Source: Pseudomonas atagonensis (GTDB lineage: Bacteria; Pseudomonadota; Gammaproteobacteria; Pseudomonadales; Pseudomonadaceae). Taken from it: a stretch of 64,000 nucleotides of DNA. Under the pieces are notes generated by a model. That model saw nothing but the letters and a program-made list of their open reading frames with translations. It did not search any database and was not told the origin of the DNA. The stretch covers positions 124,001-188,000 of the forward strand of contig NZ_VXCA01000003.1 in assembly GCF_011369485.1 (NCBI RefSeq), given 5' to 3'. A program made the translations under genes and the position numbers. Position 1 is the stretch's first letter; every line of letters begins with the position of its first letter. Positions 33,606 to 43,263 of this stretch are shown piece by piece.

Positions 33606-34442
33606 TCAATGCACCTCTTCCAGGTCGTCGTGCAGCAGCCCGAAGATCTGCCGTTTCATGTCGATGAATGGGCGTTCCATGACCATGTCCAGCGAACGTG
33701 GGCGTTCGATCGGCACGTCGAGGATCTGTTTGATCCGCCCCGGTTTCGCGCCCATCACATAAACCCGGTCGCCCAGCAGGATCGCTTCGTCGATGTCGTG
33801 GGTAACGAACAACACGGTTTTCTTGCTGTTGCCCCACACCCGTAGCAATAACTGCTGCATCTGCAAACGGGTCTGGCTGTCGAGCGCGCCAAATGGCTCG
33901 TCCATCAGCAGAATCTGCGGATCATTGGCCAGCGCCCGGGCAATCGCCACGCGTTGCATCATGCCGCCCGAGAGCTGTTTGGCGTAGTTGTCGGCGAACC
34001 CGGCGAGACCGACTTCGTTGACGTAATAATCAACAATCTCCTTGCGCCGCGCCGCCGGCAGGCCCCGACGCTTGAGGCCGAACTCGACGTTTTGCCGGAC
34101 GGTCAGCCACGGGAACAGCGTGTAACTCTGGAACACCATGCCGCGATCGGCGCCGGGGCCTTGCACTTGCTGGCCGCCGACGTAGATCTCGCCAGAGGTT
34201 GGCTCAGCCAGACCGGCGGTCAGGTACAACAGGCTCGACTTGCCGCAACCCGAAGGCCCGACCAGCACGGCGAACTGCTGATCCGGCACCTCGAACGAAA
34301 CCTCTTCCAGCGCGGTAAACGTCCCGCCGTCAGGCTTCTTGTAGCGCAGGCTGACCTTGTCCACCTGCAAGCGTGGCGCGGCGTGCGCCGGGGCTGCGAC
34401 AGGTTCGATAAAACGATGATTGGCAGCAGTCACTGAGCCCAT
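33606..34442 (-). CDS. ABC importer ATPase (nitrate/sulfonate/taurine-type)
   Basis: 278-residue nucleotide-binding subunit. Walker A is GPSGCGKSSLL, the Q-loop MVFQSYTLFPW, the signature LSGGMMQRVAIARAL, Walker B ILLMDEPFGALD and the H-loop VTHDIDEAI. The C-terminal tail (RSLDMVMERPFIDMKRQIFGLL) is typical of SsuB/TauB-like subunits. It overlaps the permease gene by 13 bp and closes a three-gene importer operon. Substrate unknown. Confidence 0.92.
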   Translation of the reverse strand: MGSVTAANHRFIEPVAAPAHAAPRLQVDKVSLRYKKPDGGTFTALEEVSFEVPDQQFAVLVGPSGCGKSSLLYLTAGLAEPTSGEIYVGGQQVQGPGADRGMVFQSYTLFPWLTVRQNVEFGLKRRGLPAARRKEIVDYYVNEVGLAGFADNYAKQLSGGMMQRVAIARALANDPQILLMDEPFGALDSQTRLQMQQLLLRVWGNSKKTVLFVTHDIDEAILLGDRVYVMGAKPGRIKQILDVPIERPRSLDMVMERPFIDMKRQIFGLLHDDLEEVH

Positions 34443-35233
34443 GCGGCAACCCTCAAGCGGAGAAAACGGAACAGTTGATCAGTCACCAGACCGAGCAGGC
34501 CGATGATCGCGATGGCGAGGAAAATCACGTCGACCTGAAAACCGCGCATGGCTTTCAGACTCAAGTAACCGAGGCCACTGGACGCTGCGACCAGTTCGGC
34601 CACCACCAGATACGTCCACGCCCAGCCCATGGTCACCCGCAAGGTGTCGAGCACGCCCGGCACCGAGGCCGGGGCGATCACGTGCAATACCGCATCGCGG
34701 CGATTGGAGCCCAAGGTGTAGGAGGCGTTGATCAAATCCTTGGAAATGCCTTTCGACACATCGGCAATCATCACCAGTTGCTGGAAGAACACGCCGAAGA
34801 TAATCACCGACACGCGCTGCTCCAGGCCGATGCCGATCCACAGGATGAACAGCGGCACAAACGAGGTCACCGGCAGATAACGAATGAAGTTAACCAGTGG
34901 CTCCAGAAACGCCTGAACGATGCGGAAGCTGCCCATCAGCAAACCCAGCGGCACCGCCACCAGCGACGACACAATAAAGCCGACCATCACCACTTCGACA
35001 CTGGCCCACACATGCGTGCCGAGGGTGCCGTCGCGGCTCAGGCGCACGGCGGCTTCAACCACCGCACCCGGGGTCGGCAGGAACATGCCCGGCACAATGC
35101 CGCCGTAGGACAACCCGGCCCACAGACCGACCAACAACACCCAGGCCAGACCGCTGGCGCTCCACACCACGGGTACCGGCAGAGCGGTTTTCGGCGTGAG
35201 GCTGCGGCTCAGCCACGAATTGCGCTTGAACAT
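34430..35233 (-). CDS. ABC importer permease (SsuC/TauC-like)
   Basis: 267-residue inner-membrane permease with six segments. It carries the EAA loop of binding-protein-dependent permeases (KDLINASYTLGSNRRDAVLHVIAPASVPGVLDTLR) and FIRYLPVTSFVPLFILWIGIG. The ATG is preceded by GGAGG. Second gene of the importer operon, 10 bp behind the binding-protein gene. Confidence 0.92.
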   Translation of the reverse strand: MFKRNSWLSRSLTPKTALPVPVVWSASGLAWVLLVGLWAGLSYGGIVPGMFLPTPGAVVEAAVRLSRDGTLGTHVWASVEVVMVGFIVSSLVAVPLGLLMGSFRIVQAFLEPLVNFIRYLPVTSFVPLFILWIGIGLEQRVSVIIFGVFFQQLVMIADVSKGISKDLINASYTLGSNRRDAVLHVIAPASVPGVLDTLRVTMGWAWTYLVVAELVAASSGLGYLSLKAMRGFQVDVIFLAIAIIGLLGLVTDQLFRFLRLRVAAWAQ

Positions 35234-35243
35234 TGCAAACCTC

Positions 35244-36230
35244 CTAGAGCGGGCTGACGAAACGGTTGTCGACCAGATCGTCGTTGCTGACGTTGTAAGG
35301 TTTGCCCTGCAATTCACTGGCGGTTTCATTGGCCAGTTTGATCAGCGGTGCGCTGTCGCCCGGTTTGCCCGGCGCGCCGAGCAGTTTTTCGCTCATTGCC
35401 TGATCGTAGAAGCGCACACCTTGCGCGGCAGCGGCCAGCTCCTTTGGATCGGACAGATAGCCGCCGACACCCTTGGCCATGATTCTGTAAGCGTCTTCCG
35501 GATGATCCTTGGTGTACTGCACGGCTTTGTACAAACCACTGACCAGTGCCTTGACGTCCTCCGGCTGCTTCTCGATAACGCTGCAATTGAGCGCCACCAC
35601 ATCGACGATCACCCCCGGTGTGCTGCTGCTGTCGATCAGCACCTTGCCCTGCTGCTTGTCGCGCACCATCGACAGGTGCGGCTCCCAGGTCACCGCCGCC
35701 GGCACGCGACCGGCAATGAACGCAGTGGCGGCATCGTCAGCCGTCATGTTCTGCACGGTGATGTCGCTCATCTTCATGCCGTTCTTTTTCAGCAGATACG
35801 AAAGCCAGAACTGCGAGGTCGAGCCTTCGTTCACCGCCACGGATTTGCCCTTGAGCTCTTGCAGGCTCTTCACATCCTTGCCGACCAGAACACCGTCGCC
35901 ACCATGGCTGTCGTCCAGCGCCGCGACAGCCTTGAAACAGAATTGAGGCCGGTACTTGAGCACTTCATCGATGGTCGACGCCGAACCGGACAGTTGTCCG
36001 GACGCCTGCGCGGCCATGTACATCGAGGCCTCTTCGACCACCGGCAATTCGACGGTCAGGCCGTTTTCCTTGAAGTAGCCCAGGTCCTGAGCCAGATAGA
36101 GGGTGCCGTAACCGACCCACGTGGTGTGGCCGATGGACAGGGTGCCGGCCTGCGCGCTGGTGGCGACTGTCGCCGCTAGTGCGGTGATAGCCAGAGGATG
36201 AGAGAGACGGAGACACAAGGACTTGATCAT
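35244..36230 (-). CDS. ABC importer periplasmic binding protein (SsuA/NMT1-like)
   Basis: 328-residue protein with a signal peptide (cleavage after ATSAQA, near residue 28). The mature part starts TLSIGHTTWVGYGTLYLAQDLGYFKENGLTVEL, the usual opening of sulfonate, nitrate and pyrimidine-precursor binders. The hinge strands ELKGKSVAVNEGSTSQFWLSYLLKKNG and AFIAGRVPAAVTWEPH also match. The ligand cannot be named. Proximity of an aldehyde dehydrogenase and a LysR gene suggests an organic amine or sulfonate. Confidence 0.9.
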   Translation of the reverse strand: MIKSLCLRLSHPLAITALAATVATSAQAGTLSIGHTTWVGYGTLYLAQDLGYFKENGLTVELPVVEEASMYMAAQASGQLSGSASTIDEVLKYRPQFCFKAVAALDDSHGGDGVLVGKDVKSLQELKGKSVAVNEGSTSQFWLSYLLKKNGMKMSDITVQNMTADDAATAFIAGRVPAAVTWEPHLSMVRDKQQGKVLIDSSSTPGVIVDVVALNCSVIEKQPEDVKALVSGLYKAVQYTKDHPEDAYRIMAKGVGGYLSDPKELAAAAQGVRFYDQAMSEKLLGAPGKPGDSAPLIKLANETASELQGKPYNVSNDDLVDNRFVSPL

Positions 36231-36504
36231 TGGAGCACTCCCGACGCTGTTGATTTAGTTTTGTCATGGGCAGTACGGCCAGCGCCAAAGGTGCGCATGC
36301 ACGCTGCGGTCTCTGCTGGACTCTGGCGTGAACGGCTGGGGCTGGCGAGATCGATGTTGGCCCATGTGCGCGGCGAGGAAAATCAGGAAATTGTTGGCTG
36401 CGAACAATGAAAAAACTGCTTAGTGCGCACTGTAAAAGAGCGGGATTGGCGGAGCTGCTCAAGGTGAGTGCATATCAGGAGAGTTCTTTCGAATGGGCGA
36501 ACGC
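36231..36504. other. Intergenic stretch upstream of the ABC importer
   Basis: Together with the REP pair that follows, this makes a 366-bp gap without a supported gene. It should hold the importer promoter on the minus strand. The only ordered element noticed is the perfect 10-bp palindrome AGTGCGCACT at 36422-36431. No confident -35/-10 pair was identified. Confidence 0.4.
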
Positions 36505-36581
36505 ATTCGCGAGCAAGCTCGCTCCCACACTGGATCTGCAACGCGCTGTAGATCCCCTGTGGGAGCGAGCTTGCTCGCGAA
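36505..36581. repeat. GTGGGAG-type palindrome pair
   Basis: ATTCGCGAGCAAGCTCGCTC from 36505 with CCACA, and inverse TGTGGGAGCGAGCTTGCTCG from 36558 with CGAA. It lies 15 bp after the aldehyde dehydrogenase stop (minus strand) and could end that transcript. Confidence 0.9.
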
Positions 36582-36596
36582 GTGGGCGACGCGGTT

Positions 36597-38087
36597 TCAG
36601 CGCAACTGAAACCAGGTGGTTTTCAACTGCGTGTATTTGTCGAACGAGTGCAGTGAGAGGTCGCGCCCGAACCCCGATTGTTTGCCGCCGCCAAACGGCA
36701 CGGTGACGTCCAGCGCATCGACGGTATTGACCGACACCGTGCCAGCGCGCAATTGCCGCGCCACGCGGTGTGCGCGGTTGAGGTCATCGGTCCACAGCGA
36801 CGCGGCCAGCCCGTAAACGCTGTCATTGGCCAGTCGCACAGCCTCCTCTTCACTGTCGAACGGCACGACCGCCAACACCGGCCCGAAGACTTCTTCGCGA
36901 AACAGCGCCATGTCTGCGTTCACACCGGAGAAAATCGTCGGTTCGATGAAATTGTCCGAATCATTGAAGCGCCGTTGCTGGCCGCCGCATACCAGCGTCG
37001 CCCCCTGCTCTTGTGCCTGGTGAATGGCGCGCATGATGCCCGCCGTCTGCCGCTGATCGACGATGGCACCAGCGCGACTTTGCGGGTTCAGCGGATCGCC
37101 CGGCAGCCAAAGCCCGGCTTGCTCTTTGAGGCGCTCGACGAACTCATCATGGATCGAACGCTCGACCAGCAGTCGCGAGTTGGCCGAGCAGACTTCGCCC
37201 TGATTGAAGAAGATGCCGAACGCGGCTTTTTCCGCCGCCAGATCCAGATCCTGGCAATCGGCGAAGACCAGATTGGCGCTTTTGCCGCCGCACTCCAGCC
37301 ACACCTGTTTGAGGTTGGATTGCGCCGCGTACTGCATGAAGTATTTACCGACCTGCGTCGAGCCGGTGAACACCAGACAATCGACATCCGCGTGCAAACC
37401 CAAGGCCTTGCCGGCCTGCTCGCCGAGTCCCGGCAGCACGTTCAGCACACCCGGCGGCAGGCCCGCCTCCAGCGCAAGCTCCGCCAGACGCAATGCGGAA
37501 AACGGTGACTGCTCGGCCGGTTTAAGAATCACTGAATTGCCAGCGGCAAGGGCCGGCGCGAGTTTCCACGCGGCCATGTCCAGCGGGAAATTCCACGGCA
37601 CCACGGCGGCGACCACGCCCAGCGCTTCACGGGTAATCGTTGCCAACACGTTGGGCGCAGCGGGGGCGATCTGGTCGTAGAGTTTGTCGATGCTTTCGGC
37701 GTACCAGCGGAACACGCCAGCGGCGCCCGGCACGTCGATGTTGTAGGCATCCATCACCGGTTTGCCCATGTTCAGCGAATCCAGCAGGGCCAGTTCTTCG
37801 CGATGCGCCATCAGCAAATCAGCAAGACGCAGCAACACTTGCTTGCGCTCGGCCGGGGCACGTTGTGACCAGGTGCCGGCCTCGAACACCTGCCGGGCAT
37901 TGCACACCGCCGCCTCGACATCGGCCTCGCCGCACGCGGCAACGTTGGCCAGCAACTGGCCGGTAGCGGGGTTGATCGCGGCAAAGGTCTGCCCCGATTG
38001 CGCCGCGCAATATTTGCCGTCGATCACGGCTTGAGCGGGGAACTTCAATGCAACGGCCTGGCGCTGCCACTCTGCAAGCTCGAACAC
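36597..38087 (-). CDS. NAD(P)-dependent aldehyde dehydrogenase (PuuC-like)
   Basis: 496 residues from a GTG with AAGGAGC upstream; the usual family length is about 495. Motifs: VVPWNFPLDMAAWKLAPALAAGNSVILKPAEQSP (cofactor site), FTGSTQVGKYF, the general base Glu in LECGGKSANLVF and the catalytic Cys in FFNQGEVCSANSRLLVE. It resembles gamma-glutamyl-gamma-aminobutyraldehyde dehydrogenases of polyamine breakdown, but could oxidise another aminoaldehyde. It is divergent from a LysR gene and lies upstream of the ABC importer in the same direction. Confidence 0.9.
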   Translation of the reverse strand: MFELAEWQRQAVALKFPAQAVIDGKYCAAQSGQTFAAINPATGQLLANVAACGEADVEAAVCNARQVFEAGTWSQRAPAERKQVLLRLADLLMAHREELALLDSLNMGKPVMDAYNIDVPGAAGVFRWYAESIDKLYDQIAPAAPNVLATITREALGVVAAVVPWNFPLDMAAWKLAPALAAGNSVILKPAEQSPFSALRLAELALEAGLPPGVLNVLPGLGEQAGKALGLHADVDCLVFTGSTQVGKYFMQYAAQSNLKQVWLECGGKSANLVFADCQDLDLAAEKAAFGIFFNQGEVCSANSRLLVERSIHDEFVERLKEQAGLWLPGDPLNPQSRAGAIVDQRQTAGIMRAIHQAQEQGATLVCGGQQRRFNDSDNFIEPTIFSGVNADMALFREEVFGPVLAVVPFDSEEEAVRLANDSVYGLAASLWTDDLNRAHRVARQLRAGTVSVNTVDALDVTVPFGGGKQSGFGRDLSLHSFDKYTQLKTTWFQLR

Positions 38088-38309
38088 GTCGGATGCTCCT
38101 TGGGCTTTATTGTGCAATCGATGGTCGCTCAGGCCTGCGCGGGCTAAAAATAGTAAAAATGTCTTCGCAGGCAATAAAAACACTGGGCAACGACTTCCCC
38201 CAAACGCTGCGCAGGTGGCTATGGTTGAAGGATAAAAACATCGTCGCGCAATGGACGTGGCGGCGCACAAATTGCTTTGAAGGCGAGTCCGCTCGTCCTG
38301 AGGTTTGCC

Positions 38310-39224
38310 GTGGCCGCTTACAATTTGCGTCAGTTGAAATACTTCATCACCACCGTCGAATGCGGAAGCGTTGCCGAGGCTTCACGCAAGCTCTACATCG
38401 CCCAGCCGGCGATCTCCACCGCGATCAAGGCGCTGGAAGACAGCTTCGCCGTGCAACTGCTGATCCGTCATCACGCCCAAGGAGTGTCGCTGACCCCCAG
38501 TGGCGCGCGCTTCTTGCGCAAGGCGCAGGAACTGCTGCGCATGGCCAAGGAGTTCGAACAGAACGCATTGGCCGACAACGACGTGGTCGCCGGGCAGATC
38601 GATATCGGCTGTTTCGAAACTGTCGCGCCGTTGTACCTGCCGCAATTGATCGCCGGTTTTTCCGCCCTGTACCCGGGCGTGAAGATCCGCATCCGCGACG
38701 GCGAACAACAGGAACTGGTGCAAGGCCTGACCTCGGGGGCGTTCGATCTGGCGATTCTGTATGAGCACGAACTCGACGCGACGATTCAGACCGAGCCGCT
38801 GATGCCGGCGCAACGACCTTACGCACTGTTGCCGGCTGATCACCGCTTCGCCCACTACAAACAGGTCTCGCTGCGCGACCTGTGTCTGGAGCCAATGATT
38901 CTGCTCGATGTGCAACCGAGCCGAACCTACTTCGTCAGCCTGTTCGAAGAACTGGGCCTGACCCCGCGCATCGAGTTCAGCTCGCCTTCGATCGAGATGG
39001 TGCGCGGCATGGTCGGACAGGGGTTCGGTTTCTCGATACTGGTGACCAGACCCCACTCAGAATGCACCTACGACGGCCAGAAAGTGGTGTGCGTGGACAT
39101 CGTCGAAGACGTCACCGGCTCAGGCCTGGTCGCCGCCTGGCTCAAGCGCGGGCAACTGACCAAACCGGCGCAATTGTTCGCCGATTATTGCCGCGAACAA
39201 CTGACCGCAAAGAGCCACACTTAA
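38310..39224 (+). CDS. LysR-family regulator divergent from the aldehyde dehydrogenase
   Basis: 304 residues from a GTG with TGAGG upstream. The winged helix at residues 5-60 reads NLRQLKYFITTVECGSVAEASRKLYIAQPAISTAIKALE, the LysR hallmark. The effector domain starts near residue 90 (GQIDIGCFETVAPLYLPQLIAGF). Its position divergent to the aldehyde dehydrogenase makes that gene, and perhaps the ABC importer, the likely target. Confidence 0.9.
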   Translation: MAAYNLRQLKYFITTVECGSVAEASRKLYIAQPAISTAIKALEDSFAVQLLIRHHAQGVSLTPSGARFLRKAQELLRMAKEFEQNALADNDVVAGQIDIGCFETVAPLYLPQLIAGFSALYPGVKIRIRDGEQQELVQGLTSGAFDLAILYEHELDATIQTEPLMPAQRPYALLPADHRFAHYKQVSLRDLCLEPMILLDVQPSRTYFVSLFEELGLTPRIEFSSPSIEMVRGMVGQGFGFSILVTRPHSECTYDGQKVVCVDIVEDVTGSGLVAAWLKRGQLTKPAQLFADYCREQLTAKSHT

Positions 39225-39305
39225 GAACAATCATCACAGTCCGTCATGCCACGAAACCACAGTAAATCGATGTCGCACCATTATTCATGTGACAGATCCA
39301 ACCCT

Positions 39306-41825
39306 TCACGTACCCCGTGGTTTTGCTCGCGCGGTGGCCTCGGCCACCAGCGGATCATCTGGCCAGTAATGCTTCGGATAACGCCCCTTGAGATCCTTCT
39401 TCACCTCGGCATAGGTGCTGCGCCAGAAGTTCGCCAGATCTTGCGTCACCTGCACCGGTCGTCGCGCAGGCGATAACAGGTGCAGCTTGACCACTTGCCG
39501 GCCGCCCGCGATGCGCGGGGTCTCGGCCAGGCCGAACAACTCCTGCAAACGCACCGCGAGGATCGGTGGAAACTCGCTGTAATCCAGACGAATCGACGAC
39601 CCCGACGGCACGCTCAGATGATGCGGCGCCAGCTCATCGAGCTTTTGCGGCAGCGGCCAAGGCAGCAGATTGCGGACGATGCTCGACAGATCCAGATTGG
39701 CGAAATGACTGAGCCGCGAGACCTTGCCCAGATACGGCAGCAGCCAATCTTCGAGGGTTTGCAGCAAGGTCGCGTCGCTGACGTCCGGCCATTGGCTTTC
39801 GGTTTGCGCGTTCAAATCCAGCTGCCGCAACAGCGCCACCCGCGCCTGCCACTGGCGCAGTTCCGGCGTCCACGGCAGCAGCTCCAGACCTTTGCGCCGC
39901 ACCAGATTGACCAGCGCCTGACTGCGCGCCGCCTCGTCGAGACCGGTCAGCGGTTCACGGCTGAGAATCAGCTCGCCGACCTTGCGCTGACGCTCGGCGC
40001 GCAGCACGCCTTCGCGCTCGTCCCAGTCAAGTTGATCGACGTTTTGCACCTGCTCGGCGAGCACGGAATCAAACAGCGCCGGATCGAAATCCGCCGCCAG
40101 ATAAATCCGTTCTTCACGCTGGCCGTGACGGCTGCCGAGGTCTGCGATAACAATCCACGGCTCTTTCATCAGGCTGTCGGCTTCGGCGAACAGCGCGGCG
40201 CGGCCGTTGGCCAGTCGATATTCGGCCCCACCGGCACGCCGCTGCTGGGCAACGCGATCCGGGTAGGCCAGCGCCAGCAACGCGCCGAGCCAGCGCGGGT
40301 GCTCGGGGTCGCTGACCGGCTCGTTGGCCTTGCCGCGCAAATAGCCGCGATATTGCCGCGCCAGTTGCCGGGCGCGCTGCACACCGCCCTGCGCGCCACG
40401 GGCGGCGCGTTCTTCGCCGGAGAGCAGCACCAGGCGACTGTGCAAATCCGCCCCGGCGCCGCGCTGAATATCGCGCTCGCCGAGCAACGCAGCCACGTCG
40501 CACGCCATGTTGGCCAGACCCAGCGCCTGACCGCGCAGCAGCAAATGACCGATACGCGGATGCGCCGCCAATTCGGCCATGGCCTGACCGTGCGGGGTCA
40601 GCGCTTCGCCTTCCAGTGCGCCAAGCCGTTGCAGCAAATCCTGCGCCTGCGCGTAAGCCGCTGCGGGCGGAACATCCAGCCAGACCAGTTCGCCCGGCGT
40701 CACACCCCAACGCCCGAGTTGCAGGGCGAGGCTGGCCAGATCCGCCGAGAGAATTTCCGCGCTGCCATAAGCGGCGAGTTGTTCGTGCTGATCCTGCGAC
40801 CACAAGCGATAACAGACGCCCGGTTCCAGACGCCCTGCCCGACCGGCTCGTTGGGTGGCGCTGGCCCTGGAAATCCGCTGGGTATCGAGGCGCGTCATGC
40901 CACTGCCAGGATCGAAACGCGGCACCCGCGCCAACCCGGCGTCGATGACGACGCGCACACCGTTGATGGTCAGGCTGGTCTCGGCGATGTTGGTCGCCAG
41001 CACCACTTTGCGCTGACCGGCCGGAGCGGGATCAATGGCGGCGCGCTGCGCGTTGAGCTCGAGTTCACCGTGCAACGGGCAGAGCAACACGTCACTGCGC
41101 TCGCCAATGGCGTCGGCCAATTGTTGATGAACGCGACGAATTTCCGCCTGTCCCGGCAGAAAGACCAAGAGGCTGCCGGTTTCGTCGAGCAGCGCTTCAA
41201 GCACGGTTTGCGTGACGCGCTGATCAATGTATTCGCCGGGCTGGAAAGGGCGGCCCCAGCGCATCGTTACCGGATACATGCGACCTTCGCTGCGCAGGAT
41301 CGGTGCGTCATCGAGCAACCCGGCCAGACGTTCGCCCTCAAGGGTGGCGGACATCAGCAAAATCTTCAGCGGCTGTTCAGCTCGAAACAGCTCGCGACCG
41401 TTCAGACTCAGGGCCAGGGCCAGATCGGCATCTAGGCTGCGTTCGTGAAATTCGTCGAAGATCAGCAGGCCCACGCCTTCCAGCGCCGGATCATCCTGCA
41501 AACGGCGAGTGAGAATGCCTTCGGTGACCACTTCGATACGGGTGTCGGGGCCAACCTTGCTGTCGAGACGGATACGATAACCGACGGTTTCGCCGACCTT
41601 CTCGCCCAGCTCGCTGGCCAGTCGTTCGGCAGCAGCACGTGCAGCAAGACGCCGCGGTTCGAGCATCAGAATGGTCTGCCCGTCGAGCCATGCTTCATTA
41701 AGCAAGGCCAACGGCACGCGGGTGGTTTTACCGGCGCCGGGCGGTGCTTCGAGCACGGCTTCGTGGCGTGTCGCCAAGGCTTCACGCAGGGCGGGTAAAA
41801 CGTCGTCGATCGGCAAAGAATTCAT
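39306..41825 (-). CDS. hrpB: ATP-dependent RNA helicase HrpB
   Basis: 839-residue DEAH-family helicase. Walker A APPGAGKTTRVPLALL, LEPRRLAARAAAERLA, DEFH in LLIFDEFHERSLDAD, SATLEG, VFLPGQAEIRRV, VLATNIAETSLTINGV and RASATQRAGRAGRLEPGVCYRLW follow HrpB order. The C-terminal HrpB domain ends LKGRYPKHYWPDDPLVAEATARAKP. GGGAG precedes the ATG. The cellular substrate is unclear. Confidence 0.95.
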   Translation of the reverse strand: MNSLPIDDVLPALREALATRHEAVLEAPPGAGKTTRVPLALLNEAWLDGQTILMLEPRRLAARAAAERLASELGEKVGETVGYRIRLDSKVGPDTRIEVVTEGILTRRLQDDPALEGVGLLIFDEFHERSLDADLALALSLNGRELFRAEQPLKILLMSATLEGERLAGLLDDAPILRSEGRMYPVTMRWGRPFQPGEYIDQRVTQTVLEALLDETGSLLVFLPGQAEIRRVHQQLADAIGERSDVLLCPLHGELELNAQRAAIDPAPAGQRKVVLATNIAETSLTINGVRVVIDAGLARVPRFDPGSGMTRLDTQRISRASATQRAGRAGRLEPGVCYRLWSQDQHEQLAAYGSAEILSADLASLALQLGRWGVTPGELVWLDVPPAAAYAQAQDLLQRLGALEGEALTPHGQAMAELAAHPRIGHLLLRGQALGLANMACDVAALLGERDIQRGAGADLHSRLVLLSGEERAARGAQGGVQRARQLARQYRGYLRGKANEPVSDPEHPRWLGALLALAYPDRVAQQRRAGGAEYRLANGRAALFAEADSLMKEPWIVIADLGSRHGQREERIYLAADFDPALFDSVLAEQVQNVDQLDWDEREGVLRAERQRKVGELILSREPLTGLDEAARSQALVNLVRRKGLELLPWTPELRQWQARVALLRQLDLNAQTESQWPDVSDATLLQTLEDWLLPYLGKVSRLSHFANLDLSSIVRNLLPWPLPQKLDELAPHHLSVPSGSSIRLDYSEFPPILAVRLQELFGLAETPRIAGGRQVVKLHLLSPARRPVQVTQDLANFWRSTYAEVKKDLKGRYPKHYWPDDPLVAEATARAKPRGT

Positions 41826-41934
41826 GCTGGCTCCCAAACAGAGGGCCGAGTATAACGGCGAACTGCAAAGCCTTCGTCAGGGTCTTAACTTCACAAGACG
41901 AAGCTTCGTTATCAGATGACTCAGGAGATTTTCC

Positions 41935-42354
41935 ATGCGCTTACCTTTTCGCCTGATCGGCGGTGTACTGGTCGCCACCCTGCTCACGCAAATCACTGCG
42001 TGCGGTTCGATTTTCTACCCCGACCGTCGTGGTCAGATTGACGGCAAGATTGACCCGGCGATTGCCGTGCTTGATGCGGTGGGCCTGCTGTTCTACATCA
42101 TCCCGGGGCTGATTGCGTTTGCCGTCGACTTCGCCACCGGCGCGATCTATTTCGAACCGGGCCACACCGCGCAGATCGACCCGGCCAAACTCAAGCAAGC
42201 GATTGGCCCGGACGGTCAGGTCGATAATCACAAGCTGCAGGCTATTCTCGAAAGCGAGTTGGGCAGAGATTTCCCTCTCGACGATCCGCGCCTGATTCAG
42301 CACAAGGGCAGCACTCAACAACTGGCGATGTTCGGCCTGCAACCCGCCGCCTAA
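41935..42354 (+). CDS. Small lipoprotein of unknown function
   Basis: 139-residue protein with a lipoprotein signal: MRLPFRLIGGVLVATLLTQITAC, the Cys at 23 following Ile-Thr-Ala. After the lipobox comes GSIFYPDRRGQIDGKIDP and then a hydrophobic segment (AIAVLDAVGLLFYIIPGLIAFAVDFATGAIYF) that may enter the membrane. The C-terminal half is hydrophilic. AGGAG precedes the ATG. I do not recognise a family with a known role. It lies 12 bp before the fieF-like gene, so they are probably cotranscribed. Confidence 0.75.
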   Translation: MRLPFRLIGGVLVATLLTQITACGSIFYPDRRGQIDGKIDPAIAVLDAVGLLFYIIPGLIAFAVDFATGAIYFEPGHTAQIDPAKLKQAIGPDGQVDNHKLQAILESELGRDFPLDDPRLIQHKGSTQQLAMFGLQPAA

Positions 42355-42366
42355 GAAGGAAACCCA

Positions 42367-43263
42367 ATGACATCCAGCCCCGAACACGCCCGCCTGCTAC
42401 GGCTGGCGACCCGCGCCTCGGTGGCAGTGGCGTGCACGCTGATCATCGCCAAAGCCATCGCCTGGTGGCTGAGCGGATCCGTCAGCATGCTCGCCGGCCT
42501 CACCGACTCGGCGCTGGATGGCATCACCTCGATGCTCAATCTGCTGGCGGTGCATTACGCCCTGCGCCCGGCGGATGACGATCACCGTTATGGGCACGGC
42601 AAGGCTGAATCGCTGGCAGGCATGGCGCAGGCGTTGTTCATTGGCGGCAGTGCGGTGTTGATTGCGTTCCAGGCTTATGAGCGACTGAATGATCCACAGC
42701 CGCTTGGCGCGCCTTGGCTCAGTATCGGCGTGATTGTGTTTTCACTGCTGCTGACCGCTGCGCTGCTGGTGTTGCAGCATCGGGTGATCAAGCAGACCGG
42801 TTCCAACGCCGTGCGCGCCGACTCGCTGCATTACCGCTCGGACATGTTGCTCAACGGCAGCATTCTGCTTGCGCTGGTGTTGGCCGGGTTGGGTTTTGAG
42901 CAACTCGATGCGTGGTTCGGTCTGGGGATCGCCGGCTACATCTTGTGGAGTGCAATCCAGATCGCCCGGGAAAGCTTTTCGGTGTTGATGGATGAAGAGC
43001 TGCCGGCCGATGTCAGTCAGCACATGCTCGAACTGGCGTGCAGTGTGCCAGGGGTGTTGGGCGCGCATGACTTGCGCACGCGAATCTCAGGTAACCACTG
43101 GTTTGTACAATTGCATCTGGAGTTGCCGGGCGAGCTGACATTGTCGGTGGCCCATGGCATCAGCGATCAGGCTGCTGATGCCATTCACCAGGCCTACCCG
43201 CGCGCCGAAGTGCTGGTGCACGCAGATCCGCAAGAAGTGGTGCTGGCTGCCAGGGCTCAGTAG
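42367..43263 (+). CDS. Cation diffusion facilitator, FieF/YiiP-like metal exporter
   Basis: 298-residue metal/proton antiporter. The tetrahedral transport site is conserved: Asp47 and Asp51 in GLTDSALDG, and His/Asp in LHYRSDMLLN. Six hydrophobic segments precede a cytoplasmic domain (DVSQHMLELACSVPGVLGAHDLRTR) that binds regulatory zinc. Fe or Zn export is expected. The stop overlaps the end of the convergent gene by 7 bp. Confidence 0.92.
   Translation: MTSSPEHARLLRLATRASVAVACTLIIAKAIAWWLSGSVSMLAGLTDSALDGITSMLNLLAVHYALRPADDDHRYGHGKAESLAGMAQALFIGGSAVLIAFQAYERLNDPQPLGAPWLSIGVIVFSLLLTAALLVLQHRVIKQTGSNAVRADSLHYRSDMLLNGSILLALVLAGLGFEQLDAWFGLGIAGYILWSAIQIARESFSVLMDEELPADVSQHMLELACSVPGVLGAHDLRTRISGNHWFVQLHLELPGELTLSVAHGISDQAADAIHQAYPRAEVLVHADPQEVVLAARAQ

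Noticed and set aside
36407..36706. A 99-codon plus-strand frame starting MKKLLSAHCK
   Set aside because: It runs through the REP pair and into the end of the aldehyde dehydrogenase gene; no family likeness and no ribosome site.
39480..41435. A 651-codon open frame antisense to hrpB
   Set aside because: The length comes from codon bias on the coding strand; the residues are low-complexity Gln, Arg and His without domains, and hrpB has all helicase motifs.
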